Assembly: GCA_913054485.1 (NCBI GenBank)
Contig: CAJXHQ010000139.1
Coordinates: forward strand, 1 to 7,610
Direction of reading: 5' to 3'
Source of the DNA: an uncultured Paracoccaceae bacterium
Lineage (GTDB): Bacteria > Pseudomonadota > Alphaproteobacteria > Rhodobacterales > Rhodobacteraceae
DNA: 7,610 bases
Translations under genes and position numbers: made by a program
Part shown: positions 5,747 through 7,610 of the stretch, piece after piece
Layout of the letters: each line of letters starts with the position of its first letter
Numbering within the stretch: position 1 is the first letter of the stretch
Notes under the pieces: model-generated
The model's database searches: none
Seen by the model: the letters and a program-made list of their open reading frames with translations, nothing else
Told to the model about the DNA's origin: nothing

Positions 5747-6351
5747 TGCCCGTATTTGAAACCATCCTGCCGGTGCTGCTGCTCTGGGGCGCATGCGGCT
5801 ACCTCCTTGGCTCCATCCCCTTTGGGCTGGTGCTGACCAAGGCCATGGGACTCGGCAATCTGCGCGAGATCGGATCCGGCAATATCGGCACCACCAACGT
5901 GCTGCGCACCGGATCGAAGAAGGCCGCGGCGCTCACTTTGCTGCTGGACGGCGGCAAAGGCGCCGCGGCGGTGTTGATCGCCCGCGCCTTTGCCGGAGAG
6001 GATGCGGTGCAGCTGGCGGGGTTTGCCGCCTTTATCGGCCATTGCTTCCCGGTCTGGCTGGGGTTCAAGGGCGGCAAGGGAGTCGCAACTTTCCTCGGCC
6101 TCTGGCTGGCGCTGGCCTGGCCTGTGGGCGTGGCCTGCTGCCTGACCTGGCTGGCCGCGGCGGCGGTGACCCGGATCTCCTCGATGGGGGCGCTGACGGC
6201 GGCTGTTGCCTCGCCGCTCTGGGCGCTGCTTCTGGGCCACGGCGCGGGCACGGTGCTGGCTGTTCTGCTGGCCGCCCTCGTGCTGATCCGCCACCACGCC
6301 AATATCTCCCGCATCCTGAAGGGTGAAGAGCCGAAGATCGGGCAGAAATAG
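5746..6351 (+). CDS. plsY: Acyl-phosphate:glycerol-3-phosphate acyltransferase PlsY
   Basis: Integral inner-membrane enzyme that transfers an acyl group from acyl-phosphate (made by PlsX) to glycerol-3-phosphate, giving lysophosphatidate, the first step of phospholipid synthesis in most bacteria. The 201-residue length is typical. All family motifs are seen: GSIPFG at 22-27, GSGNIGTTNVLRTG at 43-56, LDGGKG at 67-72, HCFPVWLGFKGGKGVAT at 99-115 (glycine-rich phosphate loop) and RHHANISRILKGEE at 182-195. Usual forms read GSGNPGATN, so Ile and Thr replace Pro and Ala here. Hydrophobic segments fit the expected multi-span fold with short cytoplasmic motif loops. The ATG overlaps the stop of the dihydroorotase-like gene (TGATG), placing phospholipid synthesis and pyrimidine synthesis on one message. 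No plsX is in the window. Confidence 0.96.
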   Translation: MPVFETILPVLLLWGACGYLLGSIPFGLVLTKAMGLGNLREIGSGNIGTTNVLRTGSKKAAALTLLLDGGKGAAAVLIARAFAGEDAVQLAGFAAFIGHCFPVWLGFKGGKGVATFLGLWLALAWPVGVACCLTWLAAAAVTRISSMGALTAAVASPLWALLLGHGAGTVLAVLLAALVLIRHHANISRILKGEEPKIGQK

Positions 6352-6374
6352 CCGCGCGCTTGCCCCTGCGGCGG

Positions 6375-6410
6375 CGCCCCGATAGCGTGGCCCTATCGAG
6401 ACAGGGGGCG
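6375..6410 (+). promoter_or_regulatory. Hairpin after plsY that covers the next Shine-Dalgarno
   Basis: CGATAG (6380-6385) pairs with CTATCG (6393-6398) around a 7-nt loop, and CGCCC (6375-6379) pairs with GGGCG (6406-6410) below it, with a 7-nt bulge on the 3' side. The lower stem includes most of the AGGGGG (6403-6408) ribosome binding site of the following gene. No T-tract follows, so it is not a standard intrinsic terminator; it may dampen read-through translation, reduce transcription past plsY, or stabilise the plsY message end. The structure is judged by base pairing only. The rest of the 65-nt gap shows no convincing promoter. Confidence 0.5.
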
Positions 6411-6416
6411 ACCACT

Positions 6417-7610
6417 TTGCGACTTTCACTTCTGACAATGACCGCCGTGGCGCTAGGCGCTGCGGCCGGAGCTGCCTCTGCAGCCGAAATCCGCCGCGAA
6501 CCCCAGCCGGAGATGCGCTGCACGCACAGTCTGCGCGGCCCGGTTGCTGCCGGAGACGCCGCTGCGCTTCAGACAGCACTGGAGACATGGGACGGCGGCG
6601 GCGGGGAAAGCTACCAGAGCTTCCGTCTCTGCCTCGACAGCCCCGGCGGCTCATTGCTGGAAGCCTTGAAGATCACGGACATGGGCCAGGATTTCGGAAC
6701 CGCAGTGGGGCCTGATGCCAGCTGCCTCTCCGCCTGCGGGATCATCTTCATGGCCGGGCAGCGCTATCTGGAGGGCGGCATCGGCCAGGTTCCCGACCGC
6801 TTCCTGCATGCCGCGGGCGACCTCGGATTCCACGCGCCATCGCTGGTGGTGGCCGAAGGCAGCTACAACCAGGCCGCGGTGAAAAAGGCCTATAATGTCG
6901 CAGTGCAGGGCATCGCCCGGCTGACCGGCAGCACCGGTCAGCTGCAGATGAGCCTTGCAAACCTCTCCGCGATGCTCTCAACCCCGCCGGAGGAGTTCTA
7001 CCGGATCGATACAGCGGCCGTGGCGGCAGCCTGGAACATCACCGTCGTCGGTGTGGCCGAACCGGACAAATTCCAGCCACTGCACATGACCAATGCCTGC
7101 ATCAATACCACCGGCCGCTCACCGCATGAAGGCAATGCCTGGGCCGAGGTGTCATCGGCAGGCGGCTTGGTGACCGGCACAGCGTCTTTCGGCTATTGGG
7201 ATTCGGAACCGGAGCGCTGCGACATCTCCTTCCGCCCCGGCCATGACCGGTTCGACCTCATCGACTACGACCAGGCCGGATACGGCCTGCCACTGGTGCC
7301 CGCCCTGTTCTACGCACCGGACACACCGCTGCACCTGCTCGCCACCGCACCCGGGGCCCAGCCGCTTGCCCCGGCTCCGAAGGTGGAGCGCTACGAGGCC
7401 CAATGCCTTGTCTTTTCGGGCGGGAAGCAGACAGACAGCGAGCCCTGCCGCCAGACCGACACCGGATCGGTCACGGCGCAGGGGCGCAACCATGTGGCGT
7501 CGCAATTCACCTGGCCATCAGGCGCAGTGACGGTGCTGGAAACCATTTCGACTGAGACTGCGGCCGGGAGCGGTGAACCCTGCTGCGGGCGCAGTTACCA
7601 GCTGAACGGC
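6417..7610 (+). CDS. Secreted ClpP/SppA-like periplasmic protein (COG3904 type), C-terminus beyond window
   Basis: I read an open frame of 398 codons from a TTG at 6417 to the right edge with no stop. The TTG is chosen over the ATG at 6438 because AGGGGG stands 8 nt before it and because it supplies the basic start of a signal peptide: MRLSLL, then a hydrophobic core, then AASA with cleavage after about residue 22. The domain at about 35-145 resembles crotonase-fold serine peptidases (ClpP/SppA) and the COG3904 family: CLDSPGGSLLEAL (72-84) contains the oxyanion-type SPGGS, CLSACGIIFMAG (103-114) carries the likely nucleophile S105 between two Cys, and GFHAPS (137-142) carries a possible catalytic H139. 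The remainder (about 150-398) is unassigned, rich in aromatics, and Cys pairs including PCCGRS near the edge suggest disulfides and export. Whether it is an active protease is unknown. It is probably read from the plsY transcript or a nearby unseen promoter. Confidence 0.8.
   Translation, partial: MRLSLLTMTAVALGAAAGAASAAEIRREPQPEMRCTHSLRGPVAAGDAAALQTALETWDGGGGESYQSFRLCLDSPGGSLLEALKITDMGQDFGTAVGPDASCLSACGIIFMAGQRYLEGGIGQVPDRFLHAAGDLGFHAPSLVVAEGSYNQAAVKKAYNVAVQGIARLTGSTGQLQMSLANLSAMLSTPPEEFYRIDTAAVAAAWNITVVGVAEPDKFQPLHMTNACINTTGRSPHEGNAWAEVSSAGGLVTGTASFGYWDSEPERCDISFRPGHDRFDLIDYDQAGYGLPLVPALFYAPDTPLHLLATAPGAQPLAPAPKVERYEAQCLVFSGGKQTDSEPCRQTDTGSVTAQGRNHVASQFTWPSGAVTVLETISTETAAGSGEPCCGRSYQLNG

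Noticed and set aside
6360..6386. TTGCCC with GATAGC as a promoter for the last gene
   Set aside because: The spacer is only 15 bp and the -10 match is poor; the sequence is better explained as part of the hairpin.
6438..6440. ATG as the start of the secreted protein
   Set aside because: It would remove the basic N-terminal residue of the signal peptide and leaves no Shine-Dalgarno at a proper distance; the TTG at 6417 has both.
5710..6654. Minus-strand open frame of 314 codons opposite plsY and the gene after it
   Set aside because: It covers plsY, which has all family motifs, and the translation is a low-complexity Arg/Gly/Gln-rich sequence typical of antisense frames in GC-rich DNA.

Overview
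The window is GC-rich, gene-dense bacterial chromosome. The protein families, the tight ATGA/TGATG junctions and the protein sequences suggest an alphaproteobacterium of the Rhodobacteraceae, probably the marine Roseobacter group (Ruegeria, Phaeobacter or Leisingera-like). This placement is from family recognition only; no database search was possible.

Layout. Two divergent operons leave a 154-bp region between them (2388-2541). Leftward (minus strand, 2387 to 1) the order is a family-4-like uracil-DNA glycosylase, a small calcineurin-type metallophosphoesterase, a LysE/RhtB-family exporter and moaB, which runs off the left edge. Gaps are 11 nt, a 4-nt overlap and 7 nt. Rightward (plus strand, 2542 to 7610) the order is pyrB (aspartate carbamoyltransferase), a tail-anchored hypothetical protein, a two-helix membrane protein, a dihydroorotase-like gene (pyrC'), plsY (acyl-phosphate glycerol-3-phosphate acyltransferase) and, after a 65-nt gap, a secreted ClpP/SppA-like protein of the COG3904 type that runs off the right edge. 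The first five lie within 25 nt of each other or overlap and should be one transcript.

How the genes work together. PyrB makes carbamoyl-aspartate, the first committed step of UMP synthesis. The next enzyme would be dihydroorotase, but the pyrC-like protein here has lost most of the residues that bind zinc and substrate: the HxH motif reads G-V-K, the catalytic Asp is Met and the substrate-binding Arg is Cys. It is best read as a non-catalytic partner of PyrB, like PyrC' in the Pseudomonas class A ATCase complex, with the real dihydroorotase elsewhere in the genome. Two small membrane proteins sit between pyrB and pyrC', and a phospholipid-synthesis gene follows, so a membrane link for this ATCase assembly is possible but unproven.

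The most unusual non-coding structure is in the divergent region. A perfect 12-bp inverted repeat encloses a run of four G-tracts with single-base loops (a canonical G-quadruplex motif). It ends 5 bp upstream of the -35 element of a good candidate pyrB promoter (17-bp spacer). A second structure, a hairpin that would cover the Shine-Dalgarno sequence of the last gene, lies after plsY. No tRNA, rRNA, CRISPR array, insertion sequence or phage gene was seen.
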